A stretch of DNA of 64,000 nucleotides from Rossellomorea sp. SC111 (GCF_024733565.1 NZ_JANIOC010000004.1:61540-125539), one strand, 5' to 3'; shown: positions 51,421-60,650, numbered from the stretch's first letter. A program made the numbers and translations. Notes: generated by a model from the sequence alone, not told the origin.

Positions 51421-53520
51421 ATGGTATTGGATAAAAGACGTGCACACTTATTATCCATCATTCAACATTCGCCTGACCCGGTCCCGACGAAGGAACTTGT
51501 CGCTAGGATGAATTTGTCCCAACGGACCATTTATTACGATCTTGATCAGATCAACAACTGGCTGAGGACGGAAGGGTTGGAACCAATTGAAAGTCAGCAT
51601 GGGAAGGGGTTGTTTTTGCCCCCTGATTCGAAATCGAAGTTGATGATTTCCAAGGATCAGAGTTTCGAAGATTGGCAGTATCAGTTATCGAAAGAAGAGC
51701 GTGAAGTTCTCATTAAAGCATCCATCCTCTTGGAAGAACAAGATGCCTCGATGCAGCGCTTTATGGATCTGACGAGCATGAGCCGGGGGACGATCGCAAA
51801 GGTCATTAAAGACATCAAACAGGAATTTCACGAAGCAGGTTTGCACTTGTACTATAAAAAAGGATCGGGTTACCGGTTGAGCGGTCCCGAGGAGGCAAAG
51901 CGAACGATGCTTTCCACGATCCTTGCCAGCATCTTCTCGCATCACGATTGGCAGAATGTCCGGAATGAGGTTCACAAGATGATCCAGCCGGAAGCCGATA
52001 CGTGGTCACAGGAAACGGAACAAAGGCGCCTGGTGAGAGAAATTCTTTATGAAGCGGAAAAGGAGTTGGGATTGACGCTGACGGATGAAATGGTCGAGAT
52101 TCTGTCCCTTCAGATCCTGATGATCATGAAGCGGATCGAACTGCACAAGTACATTTCGGTGCCTGACGCAGAAAAAGAAGTCTTGAAACAGACAGAAGCC
52201 TACAGGGCAGCCCTTCATATCACCAAAAAGCTTGACGTCACTTTCCCGGATGACGAAGTTTGCTTCATTACGATGAACCTGCTCGGATCCAAGGTTCAGC
52301 AGGATGATTTCACCCGCTATACGGAACAGGAAATGTCAGGGCTGAAAAAAGTCGTTCAACGGATGATCCATGATTTCCAGCTTTACTCCTGTGTCGTATT
52401 CGATGACAAAAAGGGACTCGAGGAAAACTTGATTTCCCATATTAAACCGACATATTATCGGCTCAAGTACGGGCTCTCGATTGCGAATGACCTGTCTGAC
52501 AGCATTCAAACGACGTATCCGGATATCTTTCATCTGACGAAGCGTGTCATGAAGCACCTGGAACTGTATGTCGGAAAAATGGTGCCAGATGAAGAAGCCG
52601 CCTATATCACCCTGCATTTCGGTGGATGGTTGACGAAAGAGCAGAAGAAGGTCGAAACGAAATTCAAGGCCCTTATCATATGTGAAAACGGGATTGGGAC
52701 TTCGAACATGCTCCGGACCCAGCTCGAGAATCTGATTGCCGGGCTCAATGTTATCACCACTCTCTCTATGAGGGAGTATCGAACGAACGAGTACGAGGCA
52801 GATATTATCTTTTCCACGAATTATATAAAAGAAAAAGACATTCCCGTCATCCATGTGCCCGCCATACTGACCAATTCAGAAAAGGAACGGGTCATGCAGC
52901 GGATGAATGAACTATTCGATTCGAAGACGACCGAAAAGAACCGGACTGATCTTCTGATGGACGTGATCAAGCGTCACGCGACAGTCCATCAAGAAGACGC
53001 ACTGAAAAAAGAACTGGTCCAGCTTTTAGAACAAACCACTCCCACGTTAAAGGAGCTCAGAAAGCCTATGCTTAATGAATTACTGACAGAACAGACGATA
53101 CAGCTGAAAGATCGTGTCACGAGCTGGGAGGAAGCCATCAAGGTGGCGAGTCAGCCCCTAGTCGACCAGCAATCGGTCCGACCGGACTATGTGGAGGCGA
53201 TGATCACGAACGTGAAGGAACTGGGTCCTTACATCGTCATCGCACCGAACATCGCCATCCCCCACGCACGACCGGAGACTGGTGTCGAACAGCTGGGGAT
53301 GAGCTTCCTGCGACTCGAAGAACCCGTTTACTTTTCTGAAAAAGAAAAGCATCGCGCCCAGCTCATCATCGTGCTTGCGGCGATCGATAATCAAACGCAC
53401 TTGAAAGCACTCGCACAGCTTACGGAATTATTATCGAATGAAAGCAACGTCGAGAAGTTAATCTCAGCAAATGATCAAGAAACCATCATTGAATTAATCA
53501 ATCAAACAGTAGAAGTATAA
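51421..53520 (+). CDS. PRD-containing transcriptional regulator with EIIB and EIIA domains
   Basis: 699 residues. HTH_11 (about 5-60), Mga-like helix-turn-helix (about 85-165), two PRD domains (about 190-405), EIIB-like domain with CENGIGTSNM (Cys about 420), and EIIA domain (about 550-695) with IAIPHARPETGV. PTS phosphorylation of the His/Cys residues should switch DNA binding. First gene before ula-type EIIB and EIIC, so it most likely activates them. AGAGGAGGATCCTC is the site. Confidence 0.88.
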   Translation: MVLDKRRAHLLSIIQHSPDPVPTKELVARMNLSQRTIYYDLDQINNWLRTEGLEPIESQHGKGLFLPPDSKSKLMISKDQSFEDWQYQLSKEEREVLIKASILLEEQDASMQRFMDLTSMSRGTIAKVIKDIKQEFHEAGLHLYYKKGSGYRLSGPEEAKRTMLSTILASIFSHHDWQNVRNEVHKMIQPEADTWSQETEQRRLVREILYEAEKELGLTLTDEMVEILSLQILMIMKRIELHKYISVPDAEKEVLKQTEAYRAALHITKKLDVTFPDDEVCFITMNLLGSKVQQDDFTRYTEQEMSGLKKVVQRMIHDFQLYSCVVFDDKKGLEENLISHIKPTYYRLKYGLSIANDLSDSIQTTYPDIFHLTKRVMKHLELYVGKMVPDEEAAYITLHFGGWLTKEQKKVETKFKALIICENGIGTSNMLRTQLENLIAGLNVITTLSMREYRTNEYEADIIFSTNYIKEKDIPVIHVPAILTNSEKERVMQRMNELFDSKTTEKNRTDLLMDVIKRHATVHQEDALKKELVQLLEQTTPTLKELRKPMLNELLTEQTIQLKDRVTSWEEAIKVASQPLVDQQSVRPDYVEAMITNVKELGPYIVIAPNIAIPHARPETGVEQLGMSFLRLEEPVYFSEKEKHRAQLIIVLAAIDNQTHLKALAQLTELLSNESNVEKLISANDQETIIELINQTVEV

Positions 53521-53539
53521 ATCTGAGGAGGAAATCAAA

Positions 53540-53806
53540 ATGAAAAAAGTATTAGTCGTATGTGGAAATGGATTAGGAAGCAGCATGATCGTGGAAATGA
53601 ACGTGAAAGCAGCACTAAAGGATATGGGGAAAGAAGCGGAAGTTTCCCACACGGATCTGACAACAGCCAAGACGGAACAGGCGGACCTATTCCTGGGCTC
53701 TGAAGATATCGTCGAAAGCCTGGAAGACGGCCGTAAGAATGTCGTGAAGTTAAGGAACCTGATGGATAAGAACGAATTGCGTGCAGCATTGGAACAAAAT
53801 ATCTAG
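53540..53806 (+). CDS. ulaB: PTS ascorbate-type EIIB
   Basis: 88 residues with phosphocysteine loop VVCGNGLGSSMI (Cys8). It passes phosphate from an EIIA to the sugar during uptake. Between the regulator and the EIIC, 20-30 bases from each. Site GAGGAGGAAATCAAA. Confidence 0.88.
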   Translation: MKKVLVVCGNGLGSSMIVEMNVKAALKDMGKEAEVSHTDLTTAKTEQADLFLGSEDIVESLEDGRKNVVKLRNLMDKNELRAALEQNI

Positions 53807-53836
53807 ACCACTTTATAACAAGAAGGAGCGATACAA

Positions 53837-55204
53837 ATGATTGATATCATTATGAAGGATATACTCGGTACACCTGCGATCCTTGTCGGTCTATTCGCCT
53901 TAATCGGACTCCTCATCCAGCGCAAGAATTCAGGGGATGTCGTGTCCGGAACATTGAAAACGGTCATGGGCTTCGTCATCCTCGGGGCGGGTGCGAATGT
54001 ACTCGTCCAGTCCCTCGGGCAATTCAGCAGCATGTTCAACCACGCCTTCGAAGTCGACGGCGTGATCCCGAACAACGAAGCGATCGTGGCTCTTGCACAG
54101 GAAAGCTTTGGAACGGAAACAGCGATGATTATGCTGTTCGGTATGGTTGTCAATATTCTTATTGCACGATTCAGTCCTTTTAAATACATCTTCTTAACCG
54201 GACATCATACCATGTTCATGGCCTGCATGATCGCCGTCATCCTGACGACCGGCGGATTTACCGGAGTACCGATGATCGTTCTTGGTTCGATCATCCTTGG
54301 GGCACTGATGGTCTTGTCTCCTGCGATGCTTCAGCCGTTCACTCGCAAAGTCACGGGCTCAGACGACTTTGCCGTCGGTCACTTCGGATCGATCGGTTAC
54401 CTCGTTTCCGCAATGGTTGGGAAAGCAGTCGGGAAAGGAAGCAAATCGACTGAGGAAATCAAAGTGCCGAAATCACTCGGTTTCCTGCGTGACACATCCG
54501 TTTCCGTTTCTCTGACAATGGTCATCCTGTTCTTCGTCGTAGCTGGCGCAGCAGGTCCAGCGTTCGTCGAAGGAGAATTAAGCGGCGGACAGAACTTCCT
54601 TGTCTTCGCCTTTATGCAAGGGATCACATTCGCCGTCGGTGTGTACATCATTTTAGCAGGGGTTCGCATGCTCCTTGGTGAAATCGTACCTGCCTTCAAA
54701 GGGATCGCGGACAAAGTCGTCCCGAATGCCAAACCGGCTCTTGATTGTCCGGCCATCTTCCCTTTTGCCGGGAACGCGGTCATCATTGGATTTCTATTCA
54801 GTTTCATCGCCGGTCTTGTCAGCATGTTATTTTTACCTTTACTCGGATTGAAGGTCATTGTTCCGGGACTCGTCCCTCATTTCTTCACAGGAGCAGCTGC
54901 CGGAGTGTTCGGCAATGCAACTGGCGGACGCCGGGGTGCCGTCATCGGCTCCATGGCGAACGGAGTCATGATCAGCTTCCTGCCGGCCCTCTTGTTACCG
55001 GTGCTAAGCTCACTCGGATTCCAGGGAACCACGTTTGGAGATGCAGATTTTGGTTTAGTCGGCATCGTGCTTGGTAACCTTGTCAAACTGATCGAATCCA
55101 ATATGATGGTATTCGTATCGATCATCGTTCTTCTCGCTGTCTTGTTCTTTATCAGCTTTAAGTCTAAAGGGACTGGGGAGAAGGATGAGACAGAAGTAGC
55201 ATAA
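53837..55204 (+). CDS. ulaA: PTS ascorbate-type EIIC permease
   Basis: 455 residues, about eleven helices. The SgaT/UlaA family is marked by TILGTPAILVG-like start (DILGTPAILVGLFALIG), QRKNSGDVVSGT and FTGAAAGVFGNATGGRRG. It imports L-ascorbate or a related sugar acid with phosphorylation. No catabolic genes (UlaD-F) follow. Terminator close behind. Confidence 0.88.
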   Translation: MIDIIMKDILGTPAILVGLFALIGLLIQRKNSGDVVSGTLKTVMGFVILGAGANVLVQSLGQFSSMFNHAFEVDGVIPNNEAIVALAQESFGTETAMIMLFGMVVNILIARFSPFKYIFLTGHHTMFMACMIAVILTTGGFTGVPMIVLGSIILGALMVLSPAMLQPFTRKVTGSDDFAVGHFGSIGYLVSAMVGKAVGKGSKSTEEIKVPKSLGFLRDTSVSVSLTMVILFFVVAGAAGPAFVEGELSGGQNFLVFAFMQGITFAVGVYIILAGVRMLLGEIVPAFKGIADKVVPNAKPALDCPAIFPFAGNAVIIGFLFSFIAGLVSMLFLPLLGLKVIVPGLVPHFFTGAAAGVFGNATGGRRGAVIGSMANGVMISFLPALLLPVLSSLGFQGTTFGDADFGLVGIVLGNLVKLIESNMMVFVSIIVLLAVLFFISFKSKGTGEKDETEVA

Positions 55205-55214
55205 AATGGATTCA

Positions 55215-55243
55215 GCCACCCGCGAGTTGCGGGTGGCTTTTTT
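55215..55243 (+). terminator. Terminator of the PTS operon
   Basis: GCCACCCGC-GAGTT-GCGGGTGGC-TTTTTT, eleven bases after the EIIC stop. Confidence 0.92.
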
Positions 55244-55390
55244 CGTTGCAAGCAATGGGGTACAGGAACCTTGGCTCGTGAAATCATTGACTTTGTAAAA
55301 AAACATTCTCTAATAGAAGGTTTTCGTGTAATCTAGTCCATGTCATGATATTTTTGAGAAATTTTCACAAATTATTTTTAAATAAATTGT

Positions 55391-55448
55391 AACGAATGAA
55401 CGCTTTTCTGGAGTAATAGATGAATAGATTTTTAAGGGGTCATTCGTT
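55391..55448. promoter_or_regulatory. Inverted repeat and possible ECF promoter before the sigma gene
   Basis: AACGAATGA (55391-55399) and TCATTCGTT (55440-55448) are exact complements 40 bases apart. TTGTAACGAATGAACG resembles the -35 of ECF-dependent autoregulated promoters. Roles are inferred. Confidence 0.4.
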
Positions 55449-55482
55449 TATGACCAACACTTTATCGAAATGGAGGTAAGAC

Positions 55483-55968
55483 GTGGATAAGGAAGATGTT
55501 TATCAAGAATACGCAGATATTATATTCAGATATTTAGTAACCATGACAAATGACGCTCAATCTGCTGAGGAGTTGACTCAAGAAACATTTTATCAAGCCC
55601 TTAAATCCATCGATCATTTTCAAGAAAACGGAAAAGCCACGTTTTCAACCTGGCTCTGTTCAATCGCCAAAAACGTTTGGCTACAAGAAGTGAATCGCGA
55701 AAGGAAGAAACACCGGCTAGTGGAATCACTGAGCAGTGAACACACTCCCGTTTACAGTTTGGAAGACCAATATATTCAAAACGAAGACAAAATCCACTTT
55801 TTTAAGCAAGCTCAGCAACTTAGCGAGAAAAAACGTGAACTCCTTTATCTCAGGTTATTGGGGAATTTATCCTTCAAAGACATTGGCTCGATTTTGGGAG
55901 AAACAGAGAATTGGGCAAGAGTCACATTTTACCGTGCCAAACAACAAATAAGAAAGGGTGATCAATGA
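55483..55968 (+). CDS. ECF RNA polymerase sigma factor
   Basis: 161 residues. Region 2 about 10-75 (AEELTQETFYQALKSI), region 4 about 105-155 (FKDIGSILGETENWARVTFYRAKQQI). TGGAGGTAAGACGTG precedes a GTG start. Membrane-linked anti-sigma follows directly, so it probably responds to envelope stress. Possibly autoregulated through the upstream -35-like sequence. Confidence 0.9.
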   Translation: MDKEDVYQEYADIIFRYLVTMTNDAQSAEELTQETFYQALKSIDHFQENGKATFSTWLCSIAKNVWLQEVNRERKKHRLVESLSSEHTPVYSLEDQYIQNEDKIHFFKQAQQLSEKKRELLYLRLLGNLSFKDIGSILGETENWARVTFYRAKQQIRKGDQ

Positions 55969-55969
55969 A

Positions 55970-56620
55970 ATGAACCATCATGTGTTTAAAGATTTGGTTC
56001 CAAGCTATATGGAACATTTAACGAGCGAAGAAACCAATAGGCAAATGGAAGTACATATGGAGCAGTGCAAAAACTGTAGAGAATATTTACATGACATGCA
56101 AGAAGACTGGTTGTCTGAAAATGAGCATGAACAGGCAAAGGAGGATAGAAATGTTGACTACTTAAAAAAGGTACGATCAAAGAATAGAAAGAAAATACTC
56201 ACGATTGTCACCTCTCTGTTATCCCTTTTCCTCATTTTGATCATTGGCTATTACCTGCTCTATATTAAAATGTGGATAGCAGAACCAAACGATGTTCAAA
56301 CAACAATCCAAAAGCAAGGCAACACAGTTAACCTGACATTTACATCAAAACAGGACAACCGCTATCTGTTACTTAGAAAAGAACAGCTGAATCAAGACTA
56401 TATAGACAATATGATCGTGTATGAGATGCGAGAAGATCTATCCACACCGGAAAATTTGATGGATGGAATCAACATAACGTATACTTTCCTCGATGAAAAC
56501 ACATTACTACTGAATAATGGGAAAGAGAAAAAACTGACAGCCGATGACAAAATATCCATTCAATATAAAGACAGCACGAAAGAACTATCATTAATGGATT
56601 TATACTATTTTGACAATTAA
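55970..56620 (+). CDS. Zinc-finger anti-sigma factor
   Basis: 216 residues from ATG 55970 (an in-frame GTG lies at 55958). N-terminal zf-HC2 with HMEQCKNCREYLH (about 28-40), one membrane helix (about 75-97), and an extracellular domain to the end. It should hold the upstream sigma factor inactive until a signal is sensed. Start overlaps the sigma stop region by a base or two. Confidence 0.85.
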   Translation: MNHHVFKDLVPSYMEHLTSEETNRQMEVHMEQCKNCREYLHDMQEDWLSENEHEQAKEDRNVDYLKKVRSKNRKKILTIVTSLLSLFLILIIGYYLLYIKMWIAEPNDVQTTIQKQGNTVNLTFTSKQDNRYLLLRKEQLNQDYIDNMIVYEMREDLSTPENLMDGINITYTFLDENTLLLNNGKEKKLTADDKISIQYKDSTKELSLMDLYYFDN

Positions 56621-56676
56621 ACAATGGGGACGAGTACCATAGCTTATTGTGTGCCAAGGCATCTGTCCCTGCGTCA

Positions 56677-56811
56677 TCAAATCTGATGCACAATTTCCAA
56701 TAATCCCTTTGTATCTTTGGAAGAGACCCTCTCAGACAATCTGGCCGCAGCGATGGTTTGGGTCCACTGAAACACTTACTCTTTAGACAAACCGCTTTTC
56801 TCACTATAGCG
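56677..56811 (-). pseudogene. Decayed 3' fragment of a phosphotransferase gene
   Basis: Leftward it reads RYSEKSGLSKE-stop-VFQWTQTIAAARLSE then ERVSSKDTKGLLEIVHQI, ending at the same TGA as the APH-family gene at 59819-60559 (CEKSGQSKDEIFQWAPIIAAARLSE). Most residues match. An internal stop and lack of a 5' end show it is a remnant. Both copies are followed by GGGAC-type repeat sequence. Confidence 0.72.
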
Positions 56812-56819
56812 ATGAATTT

Positions 56820-56849
56820 AGCCACCCTCAATGTATGTGGAGGGTGGCT
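56820..56849. terminator. Terminator-like hairpin after the ABC permease
   Basis: AGCCACCCTC and GAGGGTGGCT arms around a ten-base loop, 13 bases after the permease stop. Leftward flank AAATTC lacks a T-run. Confidence 0.55.
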
Positions 56850-56861
56850 TCAATGATGCAC

Positions 56862-57860
56862 TTAATACATATCCTTCTGAGTGAAATTCCAAAACGCAAT
56901 GGCAAGGCAAGCGACAGTCCATGCTCCAAGTACTGTTAATGAAAACGGCAGTGACATCCCTTCGATTGGCGGAGCTTGACCTTCTAAGTAATTGATCAGA
57001 TCAAAATTCAAGTTCACCAAATACTTTGAGCTCGTCCAGCTTGAACCGATAGAAGATAAGAGGGTGCCTGCAATCAACACAGCCATCATCGCCCCGATAC
57101 CGGTTGCTGTATTTTTAACAAGTACTGAAATCATCAGGCTTATGGTTCCAACAGTCGCTGTAACGACCCATGCAAGACCCGCGGACATCAGTAAGTATTC
57201 CCACATCGGAAGGGTATGGATATAGGTCGTCGAAAACTCACCAGAAGGAGAAGCTTGAAAGCCCGTCAGAATAGGTGCTGTCCAGCCATCATATCCGAGG
57301 ACAATCCCTGAAATCCCATAACAGACAATTACCGTAGCTGCCATCAGCATCGACGTATACAGCAAAACCGTCAGCCATTTGGCCATCAGGATCTTCCATC
57401 GTTTTACCGGGCGGGATAATAATGTCTTGATGGTCCCATCATTGTATTCCCCACTCACAACGTCAGCCATAATAATAATGATGAGTAAAGGCAGGACGAG
57501 TGTGAGTCCCTGTGAGAAGAAGATGCGGATGAATGTAGGTGCTCCAGGATAGTTCGGATTAATATTGTTGTCCAAGTAGTATTGCTTTTGCTTCAAATCC
57601 AATTCAAGGAATTGTCTTGCCTCATCCTGGATCCCACTGGATGCAAGCCTGTTTTGCCGATCGACTATCTCCTGCTGCAGCTCCACTCGCCAGTCCAGCG
57701 TACCCTGCTTTTCAATCTTCTCTTGTATCTCCCGGTATTGTGCATATGTAAACATAGAGACTAGAATGATTAAAATAGCGACGACAACGGCAAAGCGTTT
57801 TTTGGAAGCCATTTTCATAACCTCATTATGAATCAGACCCATCATATTTGGATTAGACAA
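56862..57860 (-). CDS. ABC-2 family transporter permease
   Basis: 332 residues. Six helices, with a large extracellular loop after the first (about 45-120) containing EKIEKQGTLDWRVEL. GTIKTLLSRPVKRWKIL (about 140-160) is the ABC-2 coupling segment. It exports a substrate with the upstream ATPase, whose gene it overlaps by eight bases. Bacitracin/antibiotic-type exporters have this form. Confidence 0.85.
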   Translation of the reverse strand: MSNPNMMGLIHNEVMKMASKKRFAVVVAILIILVSMFTYAQYREIQEKIEKQGTLDWRVELQQEIVDRQNRLASSGIQDEARQFLELDLKQKQYYLDNNINPNYPGAPTFIRIFFSQGLTLVLPLLIIIIMADVVSGEYNDGTIKTLLSRPVKRWKILMAKWLTVLLYTSMLMAATVIVCYGISGIVLGYDGWTAPILTGFQASPSGEFSTTYIHTLPMWEYLLMSAGLAWVVTATVGTISLMISVLVKNTATGIGAMMAVLIAGTLLSSIGSSWTSSKYLVNLNFDLINYLEGQAPPIEGMSLPFSLTVLGAWTVACLAIAFWNFTQKDMY

Positions 57861-58779
57861 TATGATCGCCCCCTGTCAAACGAATAAATAAGTCTTCCAA
57901 TGTCTGGACCTTCCTTTCAATGGTCCATACCTCGATTCCAGCCTGTAGTAACGATTCATTCAGGATCGACGTTTTGCTTTCATCCATCAGCGTATGGATC
58001 GTATGATCATCGTACAATTCTGCAGATTGGACATAGGGAGATGCTTTAACGATTTCAAGTGCACGAAACGCATCATTGACTCTCCAGTCCACACCTGATG
58101 ACAATTCATCCACTAAATCCCTCACCTTTCCTACCTTCACGATTCTCCCATGGCTCATGATCGCCACACGATCGGCAAGCATTTCGATTTCACTTAATAT
58201 ATGACTGGATACAAGAACGGAAAGACCCGTTTCATCGACCAGTTTCCTTATAAATGTACGAAGGTCCTTTATTCCCATTGGATCCAACCCGTTCGTAGGT
58301 TCATCCAAAATAAGCACTTCCGGCCGGCCCAACAATGCTTGTGCAATCCCAAGCCTCTGACGCATCCCCAATGAATAGGTCTGTACCTGGTCATCAATCC
58401 GTGCAGTCAGATCAACCAGATCAATGACCTCCTGTATTCGTTCACTGTCCACCCCAGGCAGCATCCGTGCAAACAGCTGCAGGTTTTCCCGACCGGTCAA
58501 ATACTTATATAACTCTGGATTTTCTACGATCGAACCAAGACGCTGCATCGCCTGAACAAATTGCTTTCTCACATCAAAATCACAGACTTTAATAACTCCC
58601 GATGTTGGCTTGATCAGACCGACGAGCATCCGGATCGTCGTCGTTTTCCCCGCACCATTGGGACCAAGGAATCCAAATACTTCTCCTGGATATATGTCAA
58701 ATGATATATTATCAATAATCGTCTTTTTCCCTATTACTTTCGTTACATTTTTCAATTGAACGGTTGGCTTTATGCTCAT
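57853..58779 (-). CDS. ABC transporter ATP-binding protein, BcrA-like
   Basis: 308 residues from ATG 58779 (AGGGTGATAAAT before it). Walker A GPNGAGKTTT (about 38-47), signature SLGMRQRL (about 134-141) and Walker B VLILDEPTNGLDP (about 154-166). BcrA-like size and C-terminal extension. Powers the overlapping permease. The substrate is unknown, often a peptide antibiotic. Confidence 0.88.
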   Translation of the reverse strand: MSIKPTVQLKNVTKVIGKKTIIDNISFDIYPGEVFGFLGPNGAGKTTTIRMLVGLIKPTSGVIKVCDFDVRKQFVQAMQRLGSIVENPELYKYLTGRENLQLFARMLPGVDSERIQEVIDLVDLTARIDDQVQTYSLGMRQRLGIAQALLGRPEVLILDEPTNGLDPMGIKDLRTFIRKLVDETGLSVLVSSHILSEIEMLADRVAIMSHGRIVKVGKVRDLVDELSSGVDWRVNDAFRALEIVKASPYVQSAELYDDHTIHTLMDESKTSILNESLLQAGIEVWTIERKVQTLEDLFIRLTGGDHIV

Positions 58780-58886
58780 ATTTATCACCCTACATCTATT
58801 CTAACCAACTTTTTTCTCAATTGCTCTTTTGAATACTCAGCAAGGGTAAAAGTTGGTACAATCATAATAGAAGGAGAGAATAAAAG

Positions 58887-59657
58887 ATGAAAAAATGGAT
58901 GTGGCAACTATTTATCACCCTTTCCCTTGCTCTGACCGTCCTATTTGGATATGGATTTGTAAGAGCCTATTCGGATATCGCCAACCCTCCCCAAGAGCAG
59001 ATATCAGCAGAATCAGAAGAAGCTCCCGACACTCCTGGTGAAACGTATATTGCACTTGGCGACTCATTGACAAGGGGGGTAGGATCTTCAAAAGGAGAAG
59101 GTTTTGTCCCGCTGGTTGGAGATTCACTTAAAGAAACCAATACGGTGGAGCGCTACCAAAACTTAGGTATACGGGGTGCCAGGATTGAAGATTTACTGGC
59201 CCAATTAGAACAAAAGGATGTCAAGCGATCTCTTAAGGACGCCAAAATCATTTCCATCACGATTGGTGGAAACAATCTCTTTAATTCTGGTGAGATTTTA
59301 AACAATTATTCAGAAACTGCAGCCCTTGGAATTCTGGAAACCGAAATTCCTAATTTAGAAAAAACGTTTGAAACCATTCGTGACATAAATAAGGATGCCG
59401 TCATCCTCTATATGGGACTATATAATCCCTTTAAGGAATTACCGGACGGGGAGTCCTTTGATTCTGTCATCCAAAAATGGAATGAATCTGCCCGCACATT
59501 AGGCTTAAAATACGACGTTCAAGTGGTGGATACCTTCAATTTGGTAACAGATGCCAAACGCGATCTTTCAAGTGACAACTTCCATCCAAATGATGCTACA
59601 TATCAGCAAATAGCTGATAGCCTATCCCTTGTCATTGAAAAAAACATTATTCAATAA
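58887..59657 (+). CDS. Membrane-anchored SGNH/GDSL hydrolase
   Basis: 256 residues. N-terminal membrane anchor (about 5-26). SGNH blocks: GDSLTRG (Ser about 61), GGNN (about 129-132), and DNFHPND (Asp/His near 235-238). An extracellular esterase or acylhydrolase. Function in lipid or cell wall trimming is a guess. Divergent from the ABC ATPase. Confidence 0.85.
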   Translation: MKKWMWQLFITLSLALTVLFGYGFVRAYSDIANPPQEQISAESEEAPDTPGETYIALGDSLTRGVGSSKGEGFVPLVGDSLKETNTVERYQNLGIRGARIEDLLAQLEQKDVKRSLKDAKIISITIGGNNLFNSGEILNNYSETAALGILETEIPNLEKTFETIRDINKDAVILYMGLYNPFKELPDGESFDSVIQKWNESARTLGLKYDVQVVDTFNLVTDAKRDLSSDNFHPNDATYQQIADSLSLVIEKNIIQ

Positions 59658-59662
59658 CCAAA

Positions 59663-59712
59663 AAAAGGTGAATCCATCGTCCACATGAAGCAGGATTCAG
59701 GAGTCACCTTTT
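59663..59712 (+). terminator. Imperfect terminator after the SGNH gene
   Basis: AAAAGGTGA arm and TCACCTTTT arm with an inner GAATCC/GGATTC pair. T-run follows. It lies just after the SGNH stop. Confidence 0.65.
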
Positions 59713-59770
59713 CTTTTTCATTTGTTTGTTTTTTCAAAGGATCATCTACTTTAATCGTTTCTCCCAGAAA

Positions 59771-59799
59771 AGCCATGGGGACAGGTACCCTGGCTTTTT
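59771..59799. repeat. GGGACAGGTACC-type repeat
   Basis: AGCCATGGGGACAGGTACCCTGGCTTTTT forms a short stem (AGCC..GGG/CCC..GGCT) followed by T. Matches the arms of the elements at 1271-1313 and 56625-56672, and sits downstream of an SGNH gene and a phosphotransferase gene. Confidence 0.55.
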
Positions 59800-59818
59800 C
59801 CTGACCCTAGGCTTTTTA

Positions 59819-60559
59819 TCAAATCTGATGCACAATCTCTAATAGTCTCTTTGGATCTTCGGAAGAAACCTTCTCTGACAATCTTGCTGCGGCGATGATT
59901 GGCGCCCATTGGAAAATTTCATCTTTAGACTGACCACTTTTCTCACAATACAGCCGCATATACATATCAGCCAGTTCTTTTGATACCTGGGAATACAGGA
60001 GATAGGTGCGATACACGTCAGCCCGTCTATCCCCCGCACTCGAATCCACCCAGTCGATGATGGTGATGTTATTCTGTGACAGGATTAAATTGAATAAATG
60101 AAAATCACCGTGACAGAGTCTTTCTTCAAAGGTCATGGAATCTAGTTTTTTCAGTAAGATGGGCTTCATGTGATGATCCAATTCAGGTGCAGATTCTATT
60201 TGGCGATGCAGCTTTTCGGACATGGGTTCAATGGAATGAGCTTTGATCTGATGAATGCCTATTTGAATGTCCACTGACATAGCCATATAATACTCGGCTC
60301 GTTTCATGTTGTCAGTCAACAGATCCCCTATTGGCCTCCCTTCTATGTGTTCCATGATGATGACCTGTTTTCCATCTATGTTTGTGACATCATAGATTTC
60401 AGGTACAGGCAGTCCGCATGAGTGGGCATACTGTTGCTTTTTTGCTTCTTTCATAGATTCCTCAGCCGGTAAAGAGTCGTTAAAGACTTTGTATATTTTA
60501 TTTTCAAAGAGATAGACTTTGGCTGTGTTTCCGGTTGCAGTTGGACTTCCCAAGTTCAT
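59819..60559 (-). CDS. APH-family phosphotransferase
   Basis: 246 residues. Kinase-like motifs: MEHIEGRPIGDLL (about 72-84), LCHGDFHLFNLIL (HxDxxxxN, about 148-160), and IIDWVDSSAGDRRADVYR. Substrate may be an antibiotic, choline or sugar. A degenerate relative of its 3' end lies at 56677-56811. Preceded by AAAAGGAGAACAAACA. Confidence 0.84.
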   Translation of the reverse strand: MNLGSPTATGNTAKVYLFENKIYKVFNDSLPAEESMKEAKKQQYAHSCGLPVPEIYDVTNIDGKQVIIMEHIEGRPIGDLLTDNMKRAEYYMAMSVDIQIGIHQIKAHSIEPMSEKLHRQIESAPELDHHMKPILLKKLDSMTFEERLCHGDFHLFNLILSQNNITIIDWVDSSAGDRRADVYRTYLLYSQVSKELADMYMRLYCEKSGQSKDEIFQWAPIIAAARLSEKVSSEDPKRLLEIVHQI

Positions 60560-60604
60560 TGTTTGTTCTCCTTTTTTCTAAATTTCTTTATTTCAATAAA
60601 ACAA

Positions 60605-60631
60605 AAGAACTTCTTTGCCCAAGAAGTTCTT
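60605..60631 (-). terminator. Terminator of the 60651 gene
   Basis: AAGAACTTCTT-GGGCA-AAGAAGTTCTT read leftward, followed by TTGTTTTATT. Confidence 0.8.
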
Positions 60632-60650
60632 GACGTAATGAATGTATTCC

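Noticed and set aside
52336..52854. 172-codon ORF antisense to the PRD regulator
   Set aside because: Shadow of the real gene; no ribosome binding site or recognisable domain.
54397..54858. 153-codon ORF antisense to EIIC
   Set aside because: Shadow of a membrane-protein gene with low-complexity composition; no start signal.
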